Positions 1 to 11,060 of a stretch of 64,000 bases of DNA are shown here, piece by piece. Source of the stretch: Durusdinium trenchii (taxonomy: Eukaryota > Sar > Dinophyceae > Suessiales > Symbiodiniaceae); NCBI GenBank assembly GCA_963970005.1, contig CAXAMN010026450.1, positions 540,827 to 604,826 of the forward strand, read 5' to 3'. Numbering within the stretch: position 1 is the stretch's first letter; the number at the start of each line of letters is the position of its first letter. The position numbers and the translations under genes were made by a program. The notes beneath the pieces were generated by a model. The model was given only the letters and a program-made list of their open reading frames with translations. It had not been told where the DNA came from and ran no database searches.

Positions 1-48
<48 letters not shown>

Positions 49-56
49 GATGATCA
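1..56. repeat. (ATG)n trinucleotide microsatellite at window edge
   Basis: The first 46 bases are an uninterrupted run of ATG triplets that decays into ATTGATGATC. It may continue beyond the window. No open frame through it has other coding support. Confidence 0.95.
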
Positions 57-1990
57 TGCGCTGTTCAAACATTGTGATAATTGTTTACTGAGTGTTAATG
101 ACTGTACAGGTAATAGGGCAGACCCCAACCTCTAGTCTTTCACACGGTCTTGACAGTTGGGAAGGAATCATTAAACCATGGTGCTAGTCTTGTCCAGTCA
201 ATTTCAAAACAGGATGCACACATAATGCCGTCTTGACATTTTGACCCGGGTTTCAAGCGGGGGGCGGGGGGCGAACAAAGGACCATGTTTGTTCAGAAGC
301 TTTGGCATGAATAGGTTGCTTGCTTTTGGGGACATAAATATCAAAAGAAGGGCAAGGATGCTGAGAAGGAGCCAGCTCAAACCAAGGTTTGAAAAATGTT
401 TTGGACCAGCATTGGCTATATTTGGACTTGCCGGTCTTGTCGACTGACTCGGAATAGGGCTACTTGACCAAGCTACTTGAACCTCTAAGAGTGGTGAGAA
501 TCCTGCCTGGTCAGTCCACATTTCACGGACATATGGCTGCCATCAGCTCGCAAAACATTCATTTCTTTTCCTGCAGGTCAATGAGTCAAGAACGTCCAAG
601 TGACTGAGTAAACATATGCAACAATGTAGTAATTTGGAAGAGGTCCGCTCAAATAATCAATTAGCTACCTACGTGAGAGTGAAAGAATCAAAGGTCTCTT
701 TGCCTAAAAGCATCTAAAAACCAACCTGGATCTAAAACCGAAGAAGAAAGACACCAAGGAAAGAACCGCAGCCCGAAGGCCAACTGAAGAAAGGTCGACC
801 AAAGCAAGAAAGGTCTTGAGCTGCCTTTCACCATTGACTTCTTGACTTCACATGCTCAACGAAGTGCGGCGCCTTTCACCATTTCTCGAACAAACTCCTT
901 AACAAGCTTCTTCATTTCAGCTGAGGACTTCTTTGGTCCTAGCACGGCTTGCAGTTGGGCTGCTTCAACAAGTCTCAGAAGGGAGCAAAATGGCGTTGGG
1001 CGTCACAACACTCCTAAGACTCCTTAAGGCCTAAGGCGTCCTGAAAGCTGATCAGAGTAGCGCTGCACTGTGGTTGAGGCCACAGAGCGAAAGCTCTGGG
1101 TGCTCACTGCACCCTCTGAGCGTCCAGAGCGTGCTGACAAGGGAGCAGTAGCTTCCTCAAGTCGGTCGAAGACTCGAAAAAACAATCTCTTGTAAGTCCG
1201 TGTCTAAAACTTTCTACACAAGTGCTTTGAACATAATCCTTCATATATGTTCATGATCTTTCATGGCCCTTCGTTGTTTGTGTTTGCGACGGTGCTCATG
1301 TACTTCCGTTTGTCCAATTCAATCGCCAGGACGTGATGTTGCACTTTGTTCATTAGTTGAATAGTCAGACTCCGACTTGCTAGCTGATCAGCCCGCCCTG
1401 TTGTTAAAGCACTTTAGAGCCATGGCTGCCATGGCTTGCCAAGTCACTGCCTCGTGCTTCGCATTGCTTTCTTTTCGTCTGGCTCCGTCACCTCTTGGTG
1501 GACCACCTCAGCCAAAAAGGTGAAGGGCAATGCAAAGCATGCAGCCTGACAAGCTGTCTCTCCCGTGGCCAGAACAAGCTCGCAATACTGCCAAATCACA
1601 AACTACAAGAAACAACATGTTATTAGCTGTAACTTAACAACTCTTGAAGGCTTGATTCTTCATAACTACATCTTGTACCCCTTGTGGTGCATACAGCCAA
1701 GTCAAGTGATTGTTCCAACGGGTGAACAATCTCACAAACTCCAGCGAAACACTGTGAACAGCAAACAATTGGAGGACACAAGCGAAGCCACGCGGTTATC
1801 GCAGTTGTTCGTATGATGTATTATGGTTCGATAGTTTGGCGCTGCATTCTAGGTCGGGTATGTTGATTGTTCAAACGGTCCTATTAATTAGATTTGCTTT
1901 TATTGAGAATCAGCTAAAGTTCATATGTACTTTGCTGGGGGATGCAACAGCCGGCTGATGTAATGGGACTGGGACAAAGAGTGAATGACT
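57..1990. other. Stretch with no supportable gene
   Basis: Only short frames on both strands occur here. None shows a recognisable domain, a convincing AG|G acceptor with coding beyond it, or a hydrophobic or charged pattern typical of the coding exons elsewhere in the window. I see nothing I would annotate. Confidence 0.5.
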
Positions 1991-1995
1991 GGTTG

Positions 1996-2170
1996 GCTGA
2001 GTTGGTTGGTTGGTTGTGGTTGGTTTTGGTTGGTCGGTTGGTTGGTTGGTTGGTGGGTCGGTTGGTTGGTTGGTTGGTGGGTCGGTCGGTCGGTTGGTTG
2101 GTTGGTTGAGGTTGGTTGAGGGGTGGTTGATGTTGGTTGATGGTGGTTGTTGGTGGTTGTTGGTGGTTGG
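1996..2170. repeat. (TTGG)n low-complexity tract
   Basis: This is a long tetranucleotide tract of GGTT/TTGG with interspersed GGTGGG, followed by degenerate GTTGATGGTTG units. It yields Pro/Thr/Asn-rich or Val/Gly/Trp-rich frames on the two strands, which are artefacts of the repeat. Confidence 0.95.
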
Positions 2171-2606
2171 ACTTGGCTCAGAAACTTCTTTCATGTTGTG
2201 AGATAGGTAGTGAATCGATGGGCAGCAAGAAGGGGAAACACTGAAACCAATCGCCTTCGCTCAAAACGTTTGCAAATCCTGCCTGGATCATTGGATCGCG
2301 ACATTTCATTGCGCGTCAGTACGGCAGGATCAATTGGCGCCTGCAGAGCGGGGGGTGGAGCATCGACCCCGGCTACACTGCACCATGATCCTCATCAACA
2401 GTGACATTGCAACGCGTCTAAGGGTACGTCCTGCATTCAACACCCTTCGCAACATTTCACAACACGTGTCTAATAGTTTAATTTGGCGGCCCATACGCCT
2501 TTTGCAGACTTTCCAATGGAGCATCTTGACCCTGCAAATCAGCAAGGTTTAGAACCTGCAGGACAAGTGCAAAAACGCATGAATAGAAGAGCCATGCATG
2601 AAGAGC

Positions 2607-2788
2607 CTAGGGGCTTGCCACAGGAGTCAAGGCTGCACTCGGTGTAGCACTGACAAGAATCATGCACGCCTTTTTGTTCCAATAGGTGAAGCGCAGTTCA
2701 GGCAGATTGAAGCGATTAGCTTCTTCAAAAACTGGGAAAATTGTTCGCAGTAGGCCCGATGGGCCTGATGAGTTCGCACCTACTGCAC
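2607..2788 (-). CDS. Possible coding exon, function unknown
   Basis: A minus-strand frame opens after an AG|G acceptor (TACAG|GTGC) and runs about 60 codons to a TAG. It includes the motif FPVFEEANRFNLPELRF, whose composition resembles real exons. No start codon is needed if it is an internal or terminal exon. I do not recognise it, and it has no neighbouring exon that I could join. It lies 3' of the ABC1 kinase on the same strand. Confidence 0.28.
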
Positions 2789-3049
2789 CTGTACTTGAGG
2801 TGGCTTACGGCTTCAGTGGCACTGATCCCCAGCATGGTCTTCATGGCGGCTGGGGTGTCATTCCATGTGAGCTTAATTTCTTGCCCAATTCCTCAGAAGT
2901 CATCAGAAACAGGGCTTTGTGATCCGATTCTACTATACCAAGTAATTACTGCGCACCAAGGGCACCAACCGAATCCAAGGATTCCTTCTGTTCAGTTGAC
3001 ATGATGCTCGATTTGTCTTATTTAATGGCGGGTGCCTTAGATACCTACC

Positions 3050-3718
3050 CACGTCGAGACCTGGCAGAATATTTTTTAAATATTCCTATATACTTCCAGT
3101 TATATCTGAAATAAATATTCTGTGAACTGACCAGTTAGTGGAATAGTTGTAGGGTTTTTATATTCCAGAAAAAATCTAGTCTTTTTTATTAATTATTCTG
3201 GGTTTAGTTCCACATGCCTTCTCACGAACAGCCAAATGACAAGCACTCTCTGACAGATCCGCGTTATTTTTCTGTGGTTTCCTTTAGTAATCTCTGATAC
3301 CAACCAAAAATTTCACAATTATCGTACGTTTACCAAACTATCCCTGTAAAATGTTTCAACCTGTTAATGCTCACGATCGATCTCGAGAGAACGACGACAG
3401 AAATCACAGAATACGAAAAGCACGCAGTGTTCTCGAGCGAAGCCGCACCAGATCTGATTACATATTCCAGGGTTTAGTTCTAGTTCTTTGAAATAATTAT
3501 TCCGGGTTTAGTTCCACATGCCTTCTCAGGATTGCCCATCTGTCATCACTCCTCCAACATGTGCTTCATTTTAAAAAATATTCTGGGGTTTGTCTCCAGT
3601 ATCAGTATCACATACCTCCAGCCATAAATATGCCTGCAAAAATATTCCAGAAAAACTATTCTGTGAACTCACGGTATGACCTGGAATATTTAAATTTAAC
3701 CAAGGTACCCCCCATCTT
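3050..3718. repeat. AT-rich interspersed repeat block
   Basis: This A+T-rich block contains internal duplications. The phrase TTTAGTTCCACATGCCTTCT occurs near 3200 and again near 3508, and TATTCTGTGAACT near 3116 and 3657. The flanks are weakly inverted: GGTGCCTTAGATACC near 3032 against the reverse complement of the sequence near 3700, GGTACCTTGGTTAAA. It has no coding capacity. It looks like a decayed non-autonomous element directly downstream of the ABC1 kinase stop codon. Confidence 0.45.
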
Positions 3719-3720
3719 AT

Positions 3721-6717
3721 TTATATATATATAAGTTGGCTGATGCCCCAGCTTGGCCAGAAACTGGAATAATTCAGAAGGAGCGTCTTGAACAGCTGAC
3801 CTGCAATGTAGCTGATTCCTGCACCTCGCTCCACCTGCAACTCGGGAACCTTGTCCGCCACAAAATCAATAAACTCATAGTCCTGCACAAACATCAAACC
3901 GAGCTCAACAAGAATTCACAAAGTCCAAAGGAAACTCCTGTCCTCATCCAACATAACGCCAACACCTTCCATTTGGGTGATAGCTCGCGCGACAAATGCC
4001 AAAGCAGGCGGCAATTGGAAGTATTTCATCACCTGCGGTCTCATCATACGGCAGCATGACAAGCCACTACAACTGTCCCAGGAGCAAGAAGACCCTGAAC
4101 ATGAAACACATTTAAGTTGGAAACGTTGCAAAATGTAGGGCCACAAAACAATCCGGAGCCTCTGTTTGCTTGGGTGCCTTTTTGTTCTTCTCTTCTTCTG
4201 TGAGCTCTCGCTTTCGCTTGCTGCGCTTGCTCTTGACCTTGCCTGTTTCAAAGTTGTTCTGCACGACCTTGATCCGTCCAGGATTCAGGACACTATTTCT
4301 CTGGCCAAACACCCTACACTTAAGCTAATGTTGAAATCCAACAGCAAGAACAATATCCAGCTTGCAAAGGAAGCCACACCCTCCACCTTCTTGAAGTCCT
4401 TGCATGAGGCACACACTGAGCCAATGCAACATGCAACTGTTGATTATGTGTTCCTTAAACAGCCTTAGAAAGTAAAACTCCCGGTTCCACTCCGCAGCGG
4501 CGTGGTTTCGTGCTACATAAGAAAGAATCGGACTGCACAAAGCTCAGAATCGGCTCCCTTCTTCAAGCAACCCAGGTTGTCCATCGCCTTTACGCAGTCA
4601 GCGGCCTCGAAATCCACGATCGATTGGATCACTTGAAGAATCCCACCTGCCTGCTTATCCTGGAGCTCACAGGCCTTGCCAGGGTCGGCTTGCTTCACAT
4701 TTCGCTGCTGCAACTCCGGAATCATTTATTTAGCAGTTGTCCCAATGTCCTACTATACTGTACGAGTGAATGAATGAATGAATGAATGAATGAATCAATA
4801 AGTGAATGAATGCGCTGAGGCAAGTCATGCACCCACAATACAACAGCTAACAAGAAGCTACTACGAAAACCTGGCATCGCTACTAGGGGCTCCTGGCCGT
4901 ACTACTAGTAACTACCCAGAATCCTTGCCTGCCCGAAGTCGTAGAAAATTAGCCGCCCGCCAGGATAACCATCATCGACGGCCAAGTTGCCAGGATGGGG
5001 ATCTGTGTTGAAAAAGCCAAACCTGAACTGAGCTGAGTAAAGGAGACCAACGGCAAATAAAAAGAAAGGCTTGGAAAAGCAGTGCAATCACTTATATAAG
5101 GATATCAACGGGTGATGAAAATCGCAAAAAAATTGTCTTTGATGACGAGAGACTTGCAAAAGGCGAGCAAGTAAGCCTGTGCCAAGTTCTTTGCCAGTTG
5201 CGTGCGATCGAATCCTTGCTCTTTGAGCTTTTCAAGATCTGAAATCTTGGTGCCGGCAACGAAGGTCAAAGCAAGGACCTTCGAGGTCGTAAATTCATCG
5301 ATGACTCTTGGGCCTCACTGCCAGCCATTTGATAAGAATGGCAACCTCTAGAATCTACACTTAGATTAATATGATCTATTATACTGTATAATACTATCTA
5401 AGTTTTATAGTGAACAAGTGTTCGAAGCATGTCGCACACCACTTGCATGAATGCACCATTATCCCCAAAAAAGAGCGACAACAGTGGCATGGGCCATGCA
5501 ACTTGTTGTCCACTTCACATTCTTGAAGTTCTCGTACCACCGTTGAGTGTTTTCGGCTTCAGCACGATAGTCAATCTCGCGATACAAAATCACTTTGGCA
5601 TCCTCAAACATGTCAACCCAAACATTGGAAGCACCCTCGACACCAATCTTATACTTGTCAAGCATGACCGCAATCTTGTCAAACTGGGCGAGGTCGAGGT
5701 CATACATTTCCTTCAAGTTATCGCGCTGGATCTTGATGGCCAACTCCGTCCCGTCTTTGGTCTTGGCGCGGTGCACTTGTCCAAGAGAAGCCGCTGCCAA
5801 AGGCTTGTCATCAAACTCCGCGAAGAGCTCACTGGCCGGCTTGCCCAGCTCAGTCTCGATAATCTTCAAAGCGCGTTTCCCACTGAAAGCAGGCACTTCA
5901 TCCTGCAAACGCTTCCTTGGCTATAAACGATGATCTTCGACGGGAGTACCAACAGCAGTAGCACTTGTGCGTTGAGGATACTGGGGAACCTCTTGTATGG
6001 GCAGGGGTCTTCCCCAAGCGCTTCTCATCTTGCATCACTTTCTACAGAACCCAGACTCAACATGATTTAAGGCTACAAACGGAAATATACAGTTTTAGAG
6101 TTTCTGCTTTTGATGGGGGTGAAATTTGCACAATTAACTCATGTCTCAGCAAATTCAAGATGCAACTCTTTGATGTATTCTTTCGGCACCAAATCTTCTC
6201 TGCATGACAGGATCTGCCCGAGCTTTACATAAGTTGGACCCAACCTGACCAGCTCTGTGACGGCCCGTTTGCCAGCACGAGTGTGCATGGCCGACTTCTT
6301 TTTTGGATCCCTGATGAGCTTGGCCCTTAAGGCGATGAGTCCCACACGTGCGGCGCCAGCCATCAGCGCCAACATACGCTGACCGGGCTTCTTGGCATAA
6401 CTAGACCATCTCTCTTGCATTGTATCACCATCACTCTCCTTTGTCGTGTAGCCGCGCAAAACCATGAGGAAGCTAAAGACTGCCAACGCACTGGGCACTC
6501 CAAGCATGACCTTCAACACTTTGCCAACGCCAAGGGCCGTGGAGCTAGAGCGGACGCGGCCAGAACTCGGCTCAAAGCTGGGAGCGAAGTTCCAAGTGAG
6601 CCCGGTGAGATGAGATCTTGTGGTGTCAACCGTGTCAACCTGCATCTGTGCCCCTGGCCGGGCTGGTGCCACACTTGGAAGCAAAAACCTCAGACGCAGC
6701 CCATGCCCACGTGACAT
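3721..6717 (-). CDS. ABC1/ADCK/UbiB-family atypical kinase, 8 exons
   Basis: I joined eight minus-strand exons: 6717-6164, 5915-5503, 5313-5154, 5022-4929, 4674-4534, 4267-4160, 4032-3943 and 3882-3721. The phases close exactly (1722 nt, 573 residues plus TAA). Visible motifs are KLGQ (165-168), ASLGQVHRA (227-235), the AIK lysine (246), NTDPHPGN (381-388) and DFGQ (404-407), which together define the ABC1 atypical-kinase fold. The family supports isoprenoid-quinone metabolism in mitochondria and plastids. The spacing around [10 protein letters not shown] resembles plastid ABC1K members, which is inference. The chosen start gives an Arg-rich, acid-free N-terminus compatible with organelle targeting. 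A hydrophobic stretch lies at about 63-87. The frame is open upstream to 6975 (Met also at 6798), so the true start or a 5' exon is uncertain. Donors are GC, GT, GT, GC, GT, GC, GA, and every acceptor is AG|G. The exon 6/7 and 7/8 donors are the least certain. Confidence 0.9.
4764..4814. repeat. (GAAT)n microsatellite in an intron
   Basis: About eight tandem GAAT tetranucleotides lie inside the intron between exons 4 and 5 of the ABC1-family kinase. Confidence 0.9.
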
Positions 6718-6975
6718 AAACGAAACAATCTCGGTCTGCCAATGCAAATCTGCCGTTACTAGCAAATCCAAATGCTTCAAGGAGCATCCGGGGGCCATAA
6801 CTGCAGCATGCAATGCAAAGTCCCAAAAGCCACAGACCTGCTGAGCGGCTGCGTTTCGGGATGCCTGATGCCATGGCAGGTCGAAGAAAAATTGACACAA
6901 AATGTGAAAAGCCGTCTGCACACACTGCTGTCTGCAGTAGAATTGAATGTTGAAAGGCTTGCCTGATTGCCACAC

Positions 6976-8320
6976 AGCCCCTCTCTTGCTCTAAGCTTGA
7001 TTAAAATCATGCCATAATATGCTCTCGGATGGATTGCAGTTTGTAACGTTAATGTCTTGGCTCTTGCTGAGCAATTGGACCTCTACAACCCTTCATGTTA
7101 ACCATCCTGAGCCGGGTGGAAGCAGGATTATCAAAAGGCAAGGAATCATGAATGCACTGAATGAGAGGCTTCAATTGAAACAGCAGGCAACCAAACGTGA
7201 TAAAGATTCTGCGCGCGCGCGCGCGAGTTGCGGATATCAAAATAATCTTGTGTGGCTGCTCAAAAACGTGCAAAACTCTCCCAAGTAAACCGGCAACTAA
7301 TTTTACCCAGCCCCACAAAAGGCGTGACCAGTGACAGGGCGCCTCGAAAATGTTGTATCAGCTGAGTCTATTATCCCGCTATCATTTGTTGCTGTTTGCA
7401 GCGGCTGCATTCTACAACACATCCAACCGCTTTGGCGAATGATTTTCCGCCTTGACAGCTGATGGGGTCACCTCCTCCACGCGGCTTCGTCTCCTTGACT
7501 CACTCGCCTGGCACGTGAGAGCACTTTCTGGTTCTGATCATCAAACCAGCGAAACCAAAGAACATGTCCTGGCCATTCCAAAGTCTTGATTGGCTGGCTA
7601 CTTTGCTTGCATTTGGAACTTTTTTCTGTGGTGCCAGTAGAACACTATCTCAGTGTGACATTGTTAATGACACCAAGCGATGACAAGGTAGATAGGCCTC
7701 ACTTCTCCTTCTTCGAGGTTCTGCGTCATCTGAGACATATGATGCGCAAGAGGATGCCTCACTCTGCTTGTCTTTTTTTCAACTGACCAATAGGCTGTAG
7801 TGCAACAAACTTTGCATGAGAAAACCTGGTGTCTGAAACACAGCGTTCAGGTTGTGTTCAACAGTACTTCAATGTCATGGAACTATATGACTACATAACG
7901 TACATAAGAACCACCAAAGAATCCGCAGTCAAAACAAGGAGCAGCTCTAACTGCTCCACAAAAAAAGTGCTGCAATTCTTGTCAAATTATTTGATGTGCC
8001 ACGTTTTGGCTGAAACTTGGGATGTTGCCGAAGTTCAGTTCAAGATAGTTCAAGCCACAGACTCTGTCCGACCAAGGATGCGCGGAAAGCCGACCCCTTG
8101 TTTCAATCACCGCTCTACTGCAAATCATTTTTCAGGACTAGGATGTGGAGAAACACAGAAACGATTGGAAGCCTCCGCCTGCAGGCAAGGCAGGCAAGAA
8201 AATAGAACAACACAAACTTACAAAATTTGTCGCAATGTGTTTTCTTGAAATGCTGGATGGTGCAATGCCCTTGGTCTTCAGCAGTTCCACATGACACAAT
8301 GAGTGAGGTGCAAGCGGTCT
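6976..8320. other. Stretch with no confident gene
   Basis: This lies upstream of the ABC1 kinase. It contains a (GC)n run at about 7210-7226 and scattered short frames on both strands. The longest, on the plus strand at about 7829-8248, has no recognisable domain and would be the only plus-strand gene here. Nothing else is supportable. The promoter of the ABC1 kinase may lie here, but no motif identifies it. Confidence 0.4.
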
Positions 8321-8323
8321 TTG

Positions 8324-8374
8324 TCGCAAAGCGACGCAAAGCAACGCAAAGCGACGCAAAGCGACGCCAAGCGA
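8324..8374. repeat. Tandem decamer GCGACGCAAA
   Basis: Five imperfect copies of the decamer GCGACGCAAA run head to tail. It abuts a block of CCTAGTAGC-containing repeats on its right. Confidence 0.85.
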
Positions 8375-8392
8375 ATATAGCTATACAGTAGC

Positions 8393-8480
8393 GTCCTTGC
8401 TCCTACCAGTAACTGGTAGCTTCTTGTTCCTAGTAGCGATGCCCTTTGTTCCTAGTAGCTTCTTGCTACTGGTAAACAGT
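8393..8480. repeat. CCTAGTAGC dispersed-repeat cluster
   Basis: The motif TTGYTCCTAGTAGC and variants occur several times, for example near 8424 and 8446. Relatives occur in either orientation near 4871-4895, 9446-9510 and 21430-21475. The dispersal suggests a short mobile or recombinogenic repeat; that is inference. Confidence 0.7.
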
Positions 8481-8782
8481 TTCAAGCTGCAAAAGAAGAA
8501 GCCCTTGAGATCCCTGTGTAGCCACTGCGCGCAGTGCATCCAGAAGCATCGCTATCCCCATCATCCAAAAGCCGGCTGCTGCTCCTGAAAGTCCACGCCC
8601 CTAACTTGCCCTGTGCATCGTGTCCCGGAAAGTCGACAAGTCTTCAGTTTCTGCCCAAACAAGCCCAGGTATGTGAAGAAACATGTTGTTTCTCTTTGTG
8701 TCAGTACTGCGCAAATGTGACTCAATCATCCCAGCCCTGACAGTCCTTAATCTCAGGCGGTCAGCCGTATGGCCTTTTTCCA

Positions 8783-9798
8783 CTAGTGAATTTCTCGCTT
8801 GACCCATGTCTTCTCTTCCGGATCTACCCTGATGCTGTCTGCGCCATTCATCTCCTCAGCACATCTTAGGGCTTTGCTGATGTTACTGATGTTGTTCTGG
8901 GACTTCCGTGCTTCGGGACAGCTTGCGAGGAAGAGTGCAAAGACAGGACACAAAGACGGGCAACAACAAAACTGACATGTCACAATTTGAACAACAAAAA
9001 CTAAAAGTAGATTGACATACCACAGAGAGGCACACAATCCAACCTCGAATGTGGCTAATCATTTCTAGCATCTCTCGCGTTGCTTCTGCTTCTCCTCCTT
9101 CCTTTTGGCTTTTCTTTCCTCTCTGTCAGCAGCTCAGAGCCCGCGTTCACCCAAAACAGAATACGAAAACTATCATTACCCCTGCGCAGCTCGCTCACCG
9201 CTCAAGCTGATGATGCTTGGGACATGTTGAGATACTCATATTAACTTAACCAAAAGACTAAAGTTCGGTCACTAAAGGCAACATCATCTTCTAAGGTGAC
9301 TAATCTTCAGAGACCTGTGTGGATCTGGCCTTTCTCCGACTTCAATGATAAGTTCAGTAAGAATCTACGAACCAAATCAATCATGCGAGGAAGCTCCCCC
9401 ATGAGCGGTTCCTTGAAGAAGCCTGAGCTCTTCTGCATCCCTGTCTAGTAGCTTCCTTGCTACTACAAGTAGTAGCGGTGGCCTCCAACTTAGTAGCTTC
9501 CTTACTCCTACTTACCCCCCTCAGTTCCCCCGAAGCTCCTCTTTGCGTTTCCTTTCTTCGTCGTCGATGCGTTCCTTGCCATTGCCAGGGGCCACCTCAC
9601 AGCAGCGACCTCATTCGCCACCATGACAACTCCACACATGATGTAGGTCCGTGCAAAAAACACATGGCAACCTATGGCAATCGGGAAATCTGAGGCTTCT
9701 TGCCTCGGCACTTCAGTTACTTCGGCCAAAAAAGCAACTGTAAAAGGACGAACAATGTTCAAGTAAGAAAAAGCAAGCACAAGTTGGAACCGTATCAT
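8783..9798 (-). CDS. Unrecognised multi-exon protein with hydrophobic exons
   Basis: A 5' frame at 9798-9508 begins with ATG and has two hydrophobic stretches (MIRFQLVLAFSYLNIV and FFARTYIMCGVVMVANEVA), so it is a candidate membrane segment. A Lys/Glu/Arg-rich coiled-coil-like piece (REERKAKRKEEKQKQRER) can be read at about 9130-9073. A 3' frame at about 9037-8783 ends EEKTWVKREIH and stop, preceded by the hydrophilic stretch ARKSQNNISNISKALRCAEE. Exact junctions were not resolved, and the three pieces may not all belong to one transcript. I do not recognise the protein. Confidence 0.42.
9446..9515. repeat. TAGTAGCTTCCTTGCTAC dispersed repeat
   Basis: Two imperfect copies of TAGTAGCTTCCTTRCT occur here together with GTAGTAGCGG. 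They belong to the same family as the CTACTAGG/CCTAGTAG motifs near 4880, 8430 and 21440. They overlap or abut the 3' edge of the hydrophobic exon of the unknown gene. Confidence 0.6.
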
Positions 9799-10361
9799 CT
9801 TCTTAAACTTTAAGACTGGAGATCCTGAAAAGCCCCAGAAGAAGGCCGGTTGTCCGTTGTCAGAATCGTGCTGCTAAAGCTGCTTCCCCAAAGCCAGCGA
9901 CTCCAAGACCAACCCTCCTCGCCCCTGGGTGACTTTGGACGTTCCCGCCGCTCCTTCCTTAAACGGGAACGGAAGAAAAAAACAAACACTCAAAGGAGAC
10001 AAACACACTGACAAAGTGACAAAGAGCCAATCAGTTTAGCCATTTCAAAAAATGAGGTGGCATTAAGCAAACGCATCAAATTGCAAAAAAGAAAACACGT
10101 TGCGCTTGAAGTTCTTGCTCGGCATCTTCTCGCTTTTCTCATGGCGATCTCGCGCCCGTTTCCAGCGTCGCCTGGAAGAGACGGATCAACAATGATACAG
10201 TGCTGCTCTTGGCTGCCCGGGGTTCCAGGGTGATAGAATGTTATAGACTATTTGAGAGACAGTGCCCTTTAAGAGTTTGCACTTGTGCGGAAATATGCCG
10301 GCCTCTTCTCCCTCTCTGCTCTGTCCTGTGTGATGTGCCACTTCTTGTCATGGGCCGCCAT

Positions 10362-10571
10362 TCAGGCGCCTATCCATGTTGTGAAGAGGCGGCAAGGCAC
10401 GACAGTGACATCGTTGAAGGCATCTAGGCCAAACAAAACAAGTGGTCTTATGTGACGTCTCTTGTGAGGTTCTCTGTAAAACGCATGCCACTTTGAACCC
10501 TGGATCGTCATTTCTGCAAGCCCTGCAGAAGGCTGCATTCTGCTGGCATGATGCGGCACAAATAACGCCAC
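10362..10571 (-). CDS. Possible coding fragment, unknown
   Basis: A minus-strand frame of about 69 codons contains YREPHKRRHIRPLVLFGLDA and ends TTWIGA and stop. The composition is plausible for a dinoflagellate exon. There is no recognisable domain, and no partner exon was joined. A second frame on the same strand overlaps it, so the reading is uncertain. Confidence 0.25.
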   Translation of the reverse strand: MALFVPHHASRMQPSAGLAEMTIQGSKWHAFYREPHKRRHIRPLVLFGLDAFNDVTVVPCRLFTTWIGA

Positions 10572-10653
10572 CCTGGTAAAGCCACAATTGTTTACGCCGG
10601 CGCAGCACAGGGCAGCAAAGCATTACACTCACCCCCAACATCAATCCTGGCAC

Positions 10654-11060
10654 TAGAACAGTTCAGTAAAATCAACAACTACAAAAAACATCGAACTCGA
10701 GCAAAGTTTGCACCCCCTGCTGCATGGTTTACAGCAATTATTGACTACTCCTGTTGACTGAACATAGCCAAACAATCCAACCTCCACTGCAACAAATGCA
10801 CATTGTCACAATGCGATGTGCAAAATATGCCATATACACTGTAGCTCAAATTGGCTCAATAAGAGGCCTCTGACCTGAAGGGTACAACTACAGGGCCCAC
10901 CACGACTATCTGAATGACTGAATTGCTGTTCTTTCTGCAGTAACAGTTATGTACAATGTAATATAATATATAATGATATGTCCAAATATCAAGCATATGC
11001 CACGTCTTTTCCAAAGATCAATGCTGCAAAGGATTTGGTTGGATCCCTTTTTCCCTCAGG
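10654..11060. other. Intergenic stretch
   Basis: No coding frame has support here. The sequence is AT-rich towards 10960-10990. It probably contains the 3' region of the unknown gene that ends at 11061. Confidence 0.4.

Noticed and set aside
1910-2201. Pro/Thr/Asn-rich and Val/Gly/Trp-rich frames
   Set aside because: Both are translations of the TTGG microsatellite.
5429-5926. 165-codon plus-strand open frame
   Set aside because: It is the antisense shadow of ABC1-kinase exon 2, which has family motifs on the minus strand.
7829-8248. 139-codon plus-strand open frame
   Set aside because: No recognisable motif, no exon-like boundaries, and it would be the only plus-strand gene in the window.
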